NCBI GenBank assembly: GCA_009760855.2
Contig: WPIO01000006.1
Coordinates: 8,945,001 to 8,966,000, forward strand
Length of the DNA stretch: 21,000 nt
Direction of reading: 5' to 3'
From: Cristatella mucedo
Taxonomy: Eukaryota; Bryozoa; Phylactolaemata; Cristatellidae
Part shown: in pieces, positions 1 through 9,645 of the stretch
Layout of the letters: each line of letters opens with the position of its first letter
How positions within the stretch are numbered: position 1 is the first letter of the stretch
Made by a program: the position numbers and the translations under genes
The notes under the pieces: model-generated
What the model saw: only the letters and a program-made list of their open reading frames with translations
Database searches by the model: none
What the model was told of the DNA's origin: nothing

Positions 1-249
1 ATCTTAGCTTTAATTTTAGCCGAAAACCCTGACGTTTTCTTTTTTATCTCTAGTTCCGTGAAATTTTCAAGGGGTTTTCAACGCCTTCTAAATCCACATG
101 ACGGTTTATCTACACATTCTATATTTTTAAAGTGTTTCAATATAATGATGTGTAATAGGTAAATGATCCTTAATGCCGATGGTGCTGATAATGGATTTTC
201 GAATTCTGCTGCCAAAGGCTTGCATATTCAGAGAGATGGAGAGCCGTAG

Positions 250-258
250 GAGAGAGAG

Positions 259-312
<54 letters not shown>

Positions 313-392
313 GGGGAGAAAGAGATACAAGAGAGGGAGAGAGAGGAAGCGAGAACAAGCAAGGGAGAGAGATAATGAGAAAGAGAAAAGCA
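250..392. repeat. (GA)n microsatellite with degenerate purine-rich flank
   Basis: A nearly pure GA dinucleotide run occupies about 250-306. It is interrupted once by a C and then decays into GA-rich purine sequence to about 392. Every frame through it is open and gives meaningless Arg-Glu or Ser-Leu repeats, so ORFs of 80-107 codons here are artefacts. The strong purine/pyrimidine strand asymmetry could allow triplex (H-DNA) structure, but this is inference only. Confidence 0.95.
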
Positions 393-1282
393 GTGAGGAT
401 GTAGGGACAGTAGGCGATTGACAGAGACGGTACGTGCGAACGACAGACATGCATAAAAGGGTGGTGGATAGCTAATGAAGGGAGAGGCTGAGCAGATCAT
501 TCGAAGGATATAACGAGTAGATTGATGTACATTTGACTAGAAGAAAAAAGAGAAAGAGAAATAATCTTACTGATGGTCAACGACCTCTTACTGAGTAAAT
601 TTTATTTTATTATCGCCCGAATCTGTATATTCGTGATCCTCAACGAGCATCGACTGTGAAAAAATGTAAGCCATAGTTTTCGGAGTTCGTGGTCGTAGTA
701 AACCAACTCTCATTACTTTTTCGAGCCTCGGAAACTTTGCACACGATCCACCTTCTTCCAAGCAAGAGATAGAAATAAATTAATTACTCAGCTTTAATTT
801 CTCCCCTGTTTCGTTAAAAGCATTCAGACATGTAGCTAATTAGATTCAAGCACCGTTCTAGAATACTCGCAATGACCCATTAGTCTGCGGTCGTTTTAAA
901 TTTTCAAACTGTACATATATAGCAGCTTGTTAAGCCTTGCTCTGCCAGAGCTGGTTTCGCACATGTGGATGATTGAGGTGCACCTAGTTAGCAATGCCAG
1001 CACGAGCACCTCATGCAATTAGCAAAAAAAATGGTGAAATCTATCTGAGCCTGGGTTGGTCATACTGAGGTCAGACTTTGAATTTTCATTGTCTGCGTTG
1101 TTCAAATTTCCGGTCGGCGAACTTTGCCAGTGTCGTGTCTGGCTACAGTTCCGAGGCAAGGTGCTCGTACGAGAGAGCACGAGTTGAGCAGCGAGCTACT
1201 AAAGTCATATAGAGCGACGCCGTTGCTTTGTGCTTATTACCGCGAGCGACTGGGTCTGACTTAAAATGCCTCTATTACTCAG
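393..1282. other. Non-coding stretch upstream of the first visible LRR exon
   Basis: I see no exon, RNA gene or complete mobile element here. It is probably intronic or 5' flanking to the LRR gene, ending in the acceptor TATTACTCAG immediately before 1283. A short hairpin (GTGCTC ... GAGCAC, 1161-1180) lies in sequence faintly like the tRNA-derived head of the family 1 SINE found elsewhere in the window, but it is too diverged to call. Confidence 0.5.
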
Positions 1283-1354
1283 GAAGCTGGAGCGAACTGC
1301 CGTCGCCGTCATCAACCGAGCGGCCTTTGTCAGAGCACCAAACCTCCACACCCT
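1283..1354 (+). CDS. LRR exon 1 (one 24-residue leucine-rich repeat)
   Basis: This 72-bp exon is bounded by acceptor TATTACTCAG and donor CT|GTGAGT. One base completes a preceding codon, 23 full codons follow, and two bases (CT) start the next Leu codon. It reads (L)KLERTAVAVINRAAF then VRAPNLHTL, fitting LxLxxNxIxxIxxxAFxxLxxLxxL except that the usual Asn is not conserved. Seen: exact length, phase and splice sites shared with three later exons. Known: one-repeat 72-bp exons occur in LRR receptors and matrix proteins such as LGR, Slit and LGI families. Inferred: an extracellular repeat in the same gene as the exons at 3538, 4962 and 12835. The N-terminal cap and signal peptide are not visible and would lie upstream of this exon. 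Confidence 0.75.
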
Positions 1355-2099
1355 GTGAGTGTGAAATCCATTGCTAAATGCAGTCTGCCAGTGATTTCGA
1401 TTTGTTTTTAGGTACGGCTTAAAATAAGCGAAAACGTTTGACGCTGCTAATTGGGACCAAGTGACCATAAGCGGACTTTTCAGCTTTATATTATTCTAGA
1501 CAGTAGCCCATTTCTAACAGTCTGCTAACTATCCAAGTGGTTCGGCTTGATTGTCCATGGGACTGGTTTTGCTGTCAATTGGTATTTGATACTCGAGCTA
1601 ATTTAGCCACCTGCCCGATAACCGGGTTTTCTTTCAACTTAGTGAATGAGCAGGTGAAAATATGCTCCGACTTTCTGTGCGTCTAATTATTTCAACAATA
1701 CTATAAAGCACTTTTAAGGAGCCAAATCTCTTTCTTGGCTCGTTAAAACCTTCTCGATTGTTGCCAAGATTTGTTTCTCAATGCTCATTGGAGATGGAGA
1801 TTCACTTATAATTTCTTACCATTTTATAGTGTCGTTTTGCACCTGTCGATTGGAAGTAATGATTTTAGTGTTCGTAACCCTTTAGTGATTAAAAAAATAA
1901 CAAACTCACATTTGTATGGTGCCCATGTGCAGAAAAAAGAGGTGGTGCGATTACGTTTGGCAACCTATAGAAAATCTTGTACTGCTCTTAATGTCAATTA
2001 TAATATTAAAATTATATGAACTTACAAAAGAATTTTTTCCAAGCATTTTCCAGATGCTTTAATTTAAGCATGACCAGTAGTTAGTGGTATAATGCATGT
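1355..2099 (+). other. Intron sequence (5' part of the 2.18-kb intron 1355-3537)
   Basis: No gene is supported here. An 82-codon open frame at 1771-2019 has AT-rich composition and no recognisable motif, so I treat it as chance. The rest of this intron is mostly occupied by the antisense LINE fragment that begins near 2100. Confidence 0.55.
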
Positions 2100-3525
2100 T
2101 GTCAACATTTATAATAAGGTTAGTAGTAATCTGCACAAGTGTCAGCACACAGATCCCAAGGACCCTGCAAATACTGTGAGGAACAGTTATGTCTTTTAGT
2201 TTTTTATTAAATATCAAGTCATTACGTCAAGTTGAGAAAAAGTTCCAGACATTAAGAACACGCAATTGAAAGATCCAGTCTCAAGGCAGTTTGAGGTTGG
2301 TTCCAGGGACAGCCTAACAATTTGAGTCGTATTTTCACGTAGTAAGATGCCAAGCCTGGCATGGGAGTAGCTCCAAATGGTAGGCTGGAGCCATAGAATA
2401 AAATGGCAATTGAGTGAAAACACCCTGAAGCCGATACACTGCTTGATTTAAAGCCAGTGCAGGTCGGCTAGAAGTGGTGTAAGGTGGCAACTGCTATACT
2501 GCCGACATACCAGCCTGACAGTGGAGTTTTGCACCAACTGCATGTGCTTGATTGTACAGGCCGGTAGACCTACAAGCCGTGAGCTGCAGAAGTCAAGACG
2601 AGATGCCACAAATGCATGGACCAATTGGGTTTTAGTATCTATTTCTAAGCACGTCCAAAATTGTTCAATATTATGCACAAGAAACCATGACAACTTGACT
2701 GCCAGGCTTTTGTGATCGGTTGACTTGTGAGAGGGCTCTTAGGAAAATGACACTTAGATTTCATGCAGATGCTACTTAAGATATGCTGGAATTGATGATT
2801 TGGAGCATAATGTTTTCCAATCCCGACTCGCACTAGGTTTGCACATAAATCGTAAGTTACTTAATACATCATTACATTATGGAAAATTTGCTACCATCCA
2901 AGTGCGAATGTCAGTATTGAAGGCAGCTAAGGAGTTGAGAGAGTTTGATTTGCTGGCAGGCAGGAAGGGATAAGAGCATACGTACAGCTGTGCGTTATCG
3001 GCATATAGGTGAAAACCTAAATCGCACTTTGCGATTGCATAGGCATATAGAGGGAGATTAAAAATTTCGGAAAAAGCATATCGAGGACAGAGCATTGGGT
3101 TACTTCGTCCTTTAGTGTTACCTTGGAGGATTGGTACATGTTGAAATCAATCCTCAGGAGTTTCTCACTGAGCTAGGACCTGAACCATTACAGTGCTTTG
3201 GTAATTACGACCAGGCGAGATGAAATAAGCTCGAGGGGACTTGGCGATTAATAGTATCAAATGCTACCGACAGATCAAGTAAAACAAAATGAGCAGAACG
3301 ACTCTACCTAAATCTGAATTCCCGAGAAGGTCGCTATACCCCGACAGCAATGCTGACTCTGTAGATTGATTAGCTCTTCAACCAACCTGGAGCTTACTTG
3401 CTAGGTTTGAAGTTGTAATGTACGATTTTAGCTTGCCAGACACTACTTACACAAGTGTCTTCAATACGAACGGTCCTATGGAGACATGGCGGAAGTTGCT
3501 TGAGCTATTCCAAGTATTGTGCATG
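2100..3525 (-). mobile_element. Degenerate CR1/L2-like LINE fragment A (reverse transcriptase to 3' end)
   Basis: Read on the minus strand, successive blocks of a non-LTR retrotransposon ORF2 appear in several frames. Around 3350-3500 there is a fragment with SYITTSNLASKLQ and NQSTESALL. Near 3260 comes the first catalytic RT block, LLDLSVAFDTIN. Near 3000 there is FHLYADNAQLYV, the YADD box with the second Asp changed to Asn. Near 2930 comes SLNSLAAF--DIRTWM. At 2448-2693 there is HAFVASRLDFCSSRLVGLPA, then LADLHWL, the typical post-RT region. The fragment ends in a basic C-terminal remnant by about 2100-2190. Stops and frameshifts show that it is dead. The endonuclease domain is absent, consistent with 5' truncation. 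The upstream edge lies only about 10-15 bp before the LRR exon at 3538. Confidence 0.85.
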
Positions 3526-3537
3526 CTTGTTTTGTAG

Positions 3538-3609
3538 TCGTCTATCGTTCAATAAAATCGCAAGCATTGAAGATGATGCATTCGTGAACTTGGACCGACT
3601 CATGTATCT
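3538..3609 (+). CDS. LRR exon 2 (one leucine-rich repeat)
   Basis: This is a textbook 72-bp repeat exon with acceptor CTTGTTTTGTAG and donor CT|GTGAGT, in the same phase as the exon at 1283. It encodes (L)RLSFNKIASIEDDAF followed by VNLDRLMYL, matching every position of LxLxxNxIxxIxxxAFxxLxxLxxL, including the Asn of the asparagine ladder. Its polypyrimidine tract lies at or just inside the edge of the antisense LINE fragment, so the transposon insertion stopped short of the splice site. The repeat consensus is of the extracellular typical type. Which LRR protein family it belongs to cannot be told from this exon. Confidence 0.85.
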
Positions 3610-3653
3610 GTGAGTAGGCGCTATGATGGTGTGTCACTGGTGGGACGATGATG

Positions 3654-3683
3654 GCTGCCTGTTGACGATCGTCAGCAGGCAGC
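3654..3683. repeat. 30-bp near-perfect palindrome
   Basis: GCTGCCTGTTGACGATCGTC plus its continuation AGCAGGCAGC is its own reverse complement except for one position pair (3662/3675). In RNA that mismatch would be a G-U or A-C pair. The centre is GATC with no spacer. It lies in the intron 45 bp after the donor of LRR exon 2. Confidence 0.85.
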
Positions 3684-3844
3684 TTTGAAGCCAAAGACCT
3701 CTGCGGTTCTAAATGAATTTCGATATAGTCTCATTGTTTGCTTCGATTTGAAACCGCATCCTACTGTTGCCTTGGTATCTATTAGAAGTCACTGCACAAT
3801 TTGAGAACTTTTGACTTTTGGCGATTGAAGATTGCTTGATTCTT

Positions 3845-4005
3845 GGCTGTGATAGCCCCGGAGATAAGGTGCTCGCTCTCCACGAGCGAGGTCGTGGGTG
3901 CAAATCATGCAATGGGCGATCCTTTATTGCCAACTGCAAGAGGCGGTGAGAGCCGTTAAGAGTCTTGTGCGGCTACACCAATGAGGCTGTTAAATGAGCT
4001 AATAT
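3845..4005 (+). mobile_element. tRNA-derived SINE, family 1, copy a
   Basis: The copy starts GGCTGTGATAGCCCCGGAGA and has an A-box-like stretch (GATAAGGTGCTCGC) and a degenerate B box (GGGTGCAAATC). It continues into the shared body (GGGCGATCCTTTATTGCCAA, AGAGCCGTTAAGAGTCTTG) and ends GGCTGTTAAATGAGCTAAT. The same ordered modules recur at 11498, 17369 and 18803. It lies in the intron between the exons at 3538 and 4962. An antisense ORF of 76 codons over it is a by-product. Confidence 0.8.
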
Positions 4006-4961
4006 GGTTAAAAGCAGCTAAAACAACATTTTATAAATATAACAGTGTAGCACGTTTGCCTAAAGCCGATCATAAATGCGATCCTCAGTGAAAGCCATTT
4101 GCTAGCAGAGCCTTACTTAGGAGGGCATTTCTAGAGGCGCTCGGAGATTGCATAAGGACCTGTAGGCAATGTTGGATAATTACGATATTGACTCAGAATA
4201 TGCCTGCCATCAACTGCACTCAACTAGCTGAGAGCATAATCAGTTTAACAATGGTCGGGTAATCGACTCTTGCACCTTGTGTGCGTCCAAAATTAATACA
4301 CTCATAAGCTTTTCCGATGTCCCAATAGCTGCCTGGCAATGTTGTAAAGAAGTGGTTGAATTCTTGGCATGGATGAGCACGCTAATCTTGGCAAGCAACT
4401 TCGTTTTTGCGGTGTTTCAGATAGATACAATCTCAGCGAAAGTTTGGCCTGCACGTACCGCCAGCCAGAGCTACAGCTCTTCTAAGACTGGGGAATGCTG
4501 CCTTACGCAGCTTGAAGCGTTAGTGAGCAGCAATCGCATGTGCATATACGACGATCTCTAATAAATAGCTATCCCTACAAAAATGCATCGTGGACAGCAT
4601 TATCCTATTTGTAGCAGAATTATCCTATTAACGTTAGGCGGGCCTGGCAGTCTCTGCCGAAGCCATTGAGAGGGCTGACTAATGAAAAAAAATCAATGCC
4701 TTTGTGTAAATCTTCTCAGCAGTTAATTCGCCGGCAGCCTGAGCAACCCATGCACGATCGCGAAACCCAACTGTGAGTGCCAAGAGAGGGTACCAACTGC
4801 TTAGCCTAGTAAACATGGGCTTACACTCCGGTCTCAAACTATTGCCCAACCGATACTGTCTCTCCCGTCTTCTCGGACGCCGATCAAGAAAGGCAAACTG
4901 CAGCTGAGCGAATACTGGCTTCTAGCAAGCTTCCCCTTGAAACTTGTTGCCTCCGTTTCAG
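4006..4961 (+). other. Intron sequence before LRR exon 3
   Basis: I see no gene. A 94-codon open frame at 4277-4561 is Cys/Ser-rich, has no family motif and lacks a convincing splice context, so it is left unannotated. The end of the interval carries the acceptor tract of the exon at 4962 (GTTGCCTCCGTTTCAG). Confidence 0.5.
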
Positions 4962-5033
4962 AAGCTTAGCCGGCAACCAACTATCTAGCATCAACGAGAC
5001 GACATTCAAGCACCTCTCATCCCTCACCGTCTT
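4962..5033 (+). CDS. LRR exon 3 (one leucine-rich repeat)
   Basis: This 72-bp exon has acceptor TTGCCTCCGTTTCAG and donor TT|GTAAGT, again with one leading base and two trailing bases. The peptide is (L)SLAGNQLSSINETTF followed by KHLSSLTVL, a clean typical-type LRR with Asn, the inner Leu/Ile and the Phe spine. N-E-T is a potential N-glycosylation sequon, compatible with an extracellular position. It is separated by 1.35 kb from exon 2 and by 7.8 kb from the next clear repeat exon at 12835. TT plus the G that opens the exon at 12835 gives Leu, so those two exons can be joined without breaking the repeat. Confidence 0.88.
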
Positions 5034-6380
5034 GTAAGTCAAGAAGCTGCTGGCGTGCTGAGCATCGCCAGACTTACCGCAAAAAGCTTTCGGCTAGCAT
5101 CAGGCTTTGCATCTTTCCCCCTAAGTTCGGCTTAGGCTGCTATTGAGCTCTCTCGCGAGATCTCGTCCTTGCCAGAAGCTTCTCCCGTCTAGCGAGATAG
5201 CATTTCACTGAGTAGTGAGTGGAGAAAAAGACTCAAATCTAATGTCCGAAAAGGCCCTGCAAGCAGATTTAACAACAAATATTTCCATTGCCAATTCCCT
5301 TGAGTTCTCAGCTCCTGGAAGATAGACCAATGTCGTCGCAATCGTTTTTTCTAGCCATTTTTAACTAGAGTCGCTGGCCTTGTATGTGTACACAGGATAA
5401 AAGCACTGCATATCTTGAAAAGGAGACAGCTTGTAGCATCCTAACTGTACTGCAGCAGTTCAGGGCGGATGACCCGTGTCTACAGTCATGATGGTGGCTC
5501 TAACTTACGAGAAACAAACTACGGCATCTGTTATCCGTTCCGGAAAGAACAAGCACTAGTAACGGTTCGCTAATGCCACAAAGCTTGCTGAGCTTATCCC
5601 GATAGAGGTCTGACAGATACACTATGCACCTAAGGAGTGCTATGCGCCTAGCCTAAGGAGTGATCGCTGCCCTGTGCTGATGTCGTCTGCTGGCTCAGTC
5701 AGCAATTTAAAGAAACGCCTGACGTCACCATCGATAATAATAGTATGTTCCCGCATGAGATAGATGAACGATAGCTTGAGACCATGATTAGTCTTCTTGC
5801 ACTATTCTCAAGCTGCTTGCCTTGCACGGTCATACAAAGCTATCGGGCAGCTAGCAGAAACGACAAGGCAGCAGTTAAGAAGCTCAGCATGAGCAAGCTG
5901 AAAAGGTACACGCCTAGTTATCATCCGTTACCAACTCACATAAGGCTTGCATAATTATCAACGGTAACATCAACTCGACTTTATAGAACACAGTGCAAAG
6001 CACTTGGTGCTACGAATAGTAGCATTTTGTGGGTGATGCCCTCTGTGCATTCACCAAGTTCAGCCTGTGAAGGGGCCACCATTGTCACGATTAATCCTTG
6101 GTGGGCTTCGTCTTTGAGGCCGACATAGTATATCTCGAAACTCCTCTCCAGACTGCTATCACGATAATAAATGCTGGACACTTTTCCATAGGGAATCCTA
6201 AAAGTTAGCAGAGTCGACCAATCTGCCTAGGTCTGCAGAGTCTTTAGGTTAGGTAAAGCAATCCCATAGCCAACCTCTGGCCAAGTGCATGCCATTTTGT
6301 GCCATCAGTTGACTCCCATAACAGCTTTAATGAGAACTTGTTTATCTGCAGCAGTGTCTCTGGTCTCTGTGGTGAATGGA
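5034..6380 (+). other. Intron sequence, no gene seen
   Basis: This is the first part of the 7.8-kb intron after LRR exon 3. Both strands are rich in stops and the longest ORF (66 codons, minus, 5981-6181) shows no motif. One imperfect tandem duplication is visible at 5622-5639 and 5640-5662: CTATGCACCTAAGGAGTG, then CTATGCGCC-TAGC-CTAAGGAGTG with 5 extra bases. Confidence 0.5.
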
Positions 6381-6389
6381 ACGTCTCAG

Positions 6390-7720
6390 TTAGTGCATCA
6401 TACTTTGACTAATGTGTGCTTGACAAGTTTCTCAATGAAGTACACATCAGGAAGTTCCAGTCTGTCTTTAGAGCTAATCACTCTACAGAGTCAGCATTGC
6501 TTCGGGTTTACAGCAACCTACTTAGGAATGCAGACATGGGTGGAGTATCTTCGCTTCATTTCCTCAATATTTCGGCAGCTTTTGATGCTATCGATATCCA
6601 AGTCCTTCTTGAACGCCTCTCATCTCGCCTAGGCATCACTGGTACTGCTCTGCAATGGTTCAATTCCTATCTCAGTGAGAGACTCCAGAGTATTCATGTG
6701 AATGGACAATACTCATCCGAGGTACATCTGAAATATGGGATACCACAGGGGTCCGTGCTTGGTCCGGTTCTTTTCGCGGTCTATACTCTTGCCGATGTGA
6801 TTGCCAAGCACAATCTCAGCTTTCACTTCTATGAGGATGACACTCAGTTTTACCATTGCTTTGATCTCAACCAGCATTCGAGCACCTCGAATTCTCTCAA
6901 CTCCCTTGCTGCATGTATTGATGGCATCTCAACATGGATGGCAACGAAAAAAAAAAATATTATACAACTAACTTGCTTGTTATGGGCAAACCAAATGGGA
7001 TTCAGAAATTTGAAAAGCTGAAGCTCAAAATCGGCTCTACCCGAATATCTCCTGTTGAGCCTGCACGAAATCTAGGTGTCATGTTCCAAAGTGACCTTTC
7101 TTTAGACGATCCCATCAGCTCCAAAATCAAGTCCAACTACTTTCAGCTGCATAGCATCACTTAAGTTCGGGCTTGCTTAGTCACTATTGGTCACCATTTG
7201 GTCACCACATCTAAGTTGGTCCATTCATTTGTGATATCCTGTCTTGACTCCAGTAACTCACTGCTTTCTGGCCAGCATGTGTAATCAGGCGCTTACAGCT
7301 AGTGCACAATTACGCAGCTAGGTTTGTCTGTCATGAGCATCGCAGTTGCCACATCACACCACTTCCGGCCGACCGGACTGGCTACCAGTTAAGCAACTGA
7401 TTGACTGATTTAGGTTACGTCGCTCAATTTTAAGTCCCTTAATTCGGTGGCTCCAGCCTACCTATCAGATCTACTCCCGTACTATGCCAAGCATCGTACC
7501 ATGTGCTTTTTGAAATCAAACTTTTTATCTATACCAGTACAAACCTCAAACCTTTTGGAGACCGTGCATTTAGTTCATAGGCTTCCAAAGCCTTGGAACT
7601 CACTCCCCACTTGAGTCACGACATCCCCTGACTTGACCATATTAAAAAAAAACTTAAAAACGCTTCTATTTACGACGACATTTAGTGGATCTCTGTGATC
7701 CGTCCTTTATGTGCTTATGC
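6390..7720 (+). mobile_element. Degenerate CR1/L2-like LINE fragment B (reverse transcriptase to 3' end)
   Basis: An open frame at 6416-7021 contains RT blocks in order: RANHSTESALLRVYSNLLRN; LNISAAFDAID (first catalytic Asp block); WFNSYLSERLQSIHVNGQY; YGIPQGSVLGPVLFAVYT; FHFYEDDTQFYHCF (the YADD box as YEDD, both Asp kept); and SLNSLAACIDGISTWM. A run of 11 A at 6947-6957 shifts the frame. The protein then continues as NLLVMGKPNGIQKFEKLKLK, NLGVMFQSDLSLDD and SYF-like remnants to 7164, followed by stop-ridden pieces (SVAPAYLSDLLPYY near 7450, PKPWNSLPT near 7590, LKTLLFTTTFSGSL near 7660). The endonuclease is missing. Motif wording closely matches the antisense fragment at 2100-3525, so both are probably one family. 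The copy is non-functional. Confidence 0.88.
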
Positions 7721-8611
7721 ATGCTAACACTGCGCATGCTGCCACTAACCACATTTGCAAGCTGAACATGTGCATTTCACCCCTAACCATGTTATTCGCG
7801 ATGTTTATCAAGCGTGATAGCACTCACCATCCGATCGTGTTTCCTTTGCAGCAAGTGTAATTTATCAGTTTTCAATGCAGCCTACACGCCTAACCCCAAC
7901 TATCTATTATTAATTGATCCCAATGTGATGCTAACGATGCAAGCACACAGACAGAAATACTTCGTTGGCTAAAAAGCTTGGTGTCTTGAGATTTTGGTTT
8001 GTGATATTGGCATCCTTTTACCTAGCAAGCCTACGGTGTCTTTGTGCCACAATAAGAATACTATATTAAATGGTCTCCATGTTGCTAATTACCCATTCAC
8101 AAGCCATGCGTATCCTGCTTTCTGGTACACTAAATAACTACGATCTCCTGAATTTCTCCCTCAAACAGGCGCTTTGCAGCTGCAGCAAGTTCAGCGACTG
8201 CTGAAACTGCACCACTTGACTTTAAGCAACGAGCGGCTGTTGCCTTTGTATCATCGAATACATTTAAACTCTGTCAAGTGGGCACACTCTTTATATACCG
8301 GATTACGTCACATATGCTACATAGAGCCAAGGACTTTCTTAAACCGCCAAGAGCTGTTTGCTGCCTAGCAGAAAAGCTTCTTCCAAAATATCTCCTCCTG
8401 CTCTGTCAAGCCTCTCAATAAAATAGCGCACTCTCTTATCTCCCAAATGGCCAGTGCTTGGTTAACTGCACCTCTGGCCCGAGTTATCAGTTTTGAAAAG
8501 TCTAGAAAAACTGAGGAGGCTGTGAACTCCCCCCTCAAATGCATCTACCACTGCCCTTCAGCTCCTTGACAGTACAATTATGCTGTCTGCCCACCCCTGT
8601 CCCTCCTTCAG
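7721..8611 (+). other. Intron or repeat-derived sequence, no gene seen
   Basis: This is probably the 3' untranslated part of the preceding LINE, grading into intron. An open frame at 8174-8368 begins soon after a plausible acceptor (CTCCCTCAAACAG) and is Leu-rich at first. It lacks the LRR spacing and a donor, so it is not called. The interval ends in a strong pyrimidine tract (CCACCCCTGTCCCTCCTTCAG). Confidence 0.4.
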
Positions 8612-8688
8612 GAACCATCTTTAGGTAGCTTAGCTTTAAATAGCTTGAAGCTGCTATATTCGTTTATCCACCTGGTCCAAGTGCAGCT
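8612..8688 (+). CDS. Weak candidate exon, Leu-rich (possible degenerate LRR)
   Basis: A strong pyrimidine tract and CAG precede 8612, and CT|GTAAGC follows 8688. The 77 bp between are open: EPSLGSLALNSLKLLYSF followed by IHLVQVQ(L). Leu and Phe positions are reminiscent of an LRR lacking two residues, and the exon would end in the same phase as the genuine LRR exons. Against it, the length is 77 rather than 72 bp, the start is phase 0 so it cannot follow the exon at 4962 in frame, and the conserved Asn spacing is off. It may be a fossil exon or chance. Confidence 0.15.
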
Positions 8689-9077
8689 GTAAGCAGGCGA
8701 TGGCCACTAGTGGTTCAGGTCGAGGATTCCAGTAAAGCAGCTGGTAATTCTCAATTACTAGCTGGCGGCTGTAAGTAGGGTGAAAGCCTCCACGTCTTGT
8801 CTTCTGCAAATAAACAATGAGGCAATGTATGTCCAGATCAGAGCTAGAATCTCGGCTTTTCATTTAAACTGCAGCTCTGACATGGCTCTTTTGTTATGCA
8901 TGGACGTTCGCTCGATTTTGTACTGCTGAAAAAGACTGACTGAAGGGCTACCTCTGGCTTTCTGAGCCGCCACTGGACCGATTGAGCTATCGAGATGAAC
9001 TCCCTTCTGCTCTCTGCACAGAGCTTGAAGAATCGGAGCTAAGTTTCTGCTCACTCACTCGATACTCGATACTGCCC
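8689..9077. other. Intron sequence, no gene seen
   Basis: Nothing here is supported as a gene. On the minus strand around 8925-9030 there is a stretch resembling an A box (TAGCTCAATCGG) and a possible SINE head (CCAGTGGCGGCTC), but no matching B box or shared body. It may be an old unrelated SINE. Confidence 0.35.
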
Positions 9078-9200
9078 CCCTGGTTCGGCCCAGAGGTTAA
9101 GATGCTCACCTTTGACGACAGAGGTAAACATGAATGCATTTGATGACCAAGGTCGTGGGGTCGAGCCCTGTGACATATGTGGATGCGTGGAGAGATATTA
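9078..9200 (+). mobile_element. Head-only tRNA-derived SINE, family 2, copy f (plus strand)
   Basis: CTGGTTCGGCCCAGAGGTTA followed by AGATGCTCACC resembles the tRNA-like A-box head of the family 2 copies (TGGTCCAGTGGTCAAGGTGC on their sense strand). AAGGTCGTGGGGTCGAGCCC matches their B-box segment. About 30 bp more separates the boxes than in the other copies. The stem-loop tail seen in the other copies is missing. The sequence runs instead into the CA/TA/TG microsatellite at 9209. Confidence 0.55.
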
Positions 9201-9208
9201 TGGACACA

Positions 9209-9243
9209 TTTATATATTCATATACACACACACACATATACAT

Positions 9244-9295
<52 letters not shown>

Positions 9296-9298
9296 ATT
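9209..9298. repeat. Compound (CA)n(TA)n(TG)n microsatellite
   Basis: Runs of CA, then TA, then TG follow each other. CA and TG runs flanking a TA run are self-complementary, so the whole array can fold as one long hairpin. It directly follows a SINE head, a common place for microsatellites to arise. ORFs reading through it are artefacts. Confidence 0.92.
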
Positions 9299-9645
9299 TA
9301 CTTACTCACTTACATTTTGAATGCATGCTAATGTTTTTAATTGAAATTGAGTACTGAGCTGCAACAATTATAATAAGGCAGTTCTCTTCCCTTCCTGAAA
9401 CCCACTGACACCTGCTGTGCCATCAGTAAATGACCACATTGAGAGGTACAACGGGTCTGAATGATATCAGTTGTTTGGCATTTGTTATTATTTAAAAAAA
9501 TACTGCAAATAATTATTTATGGTGTATTTTCTTTTATTTGGCCTTTCATGTTTGGTAGATTTTGTTTATCAAAGATCAGGTGCACTTTAACATTACTCAA
9601 TAATATAGCGATAGTGGCTTTCATTAGGATTACTTGCTACATATT

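Noticed and set aside
127-500. Several overlapping ORFs of 82-107 codons on both strands
   Set aside because: They read through the (GA)n microsatellite and consist of Arg-Glu or Ser-Leu repeats.
4277-4561. 94-codon ORF with several Cys
   Set aside because: It has no motif, Kozak or splice context, and lies in intron-like sequence between two LRR exons.
8174-8368. Leu-rich ORF after an acceptor-like site (LLKLHHLTLSNERLLPL)
   Set aside because: It does not follow LRR spacing, has no Phe spine and has no donor at a useful place.
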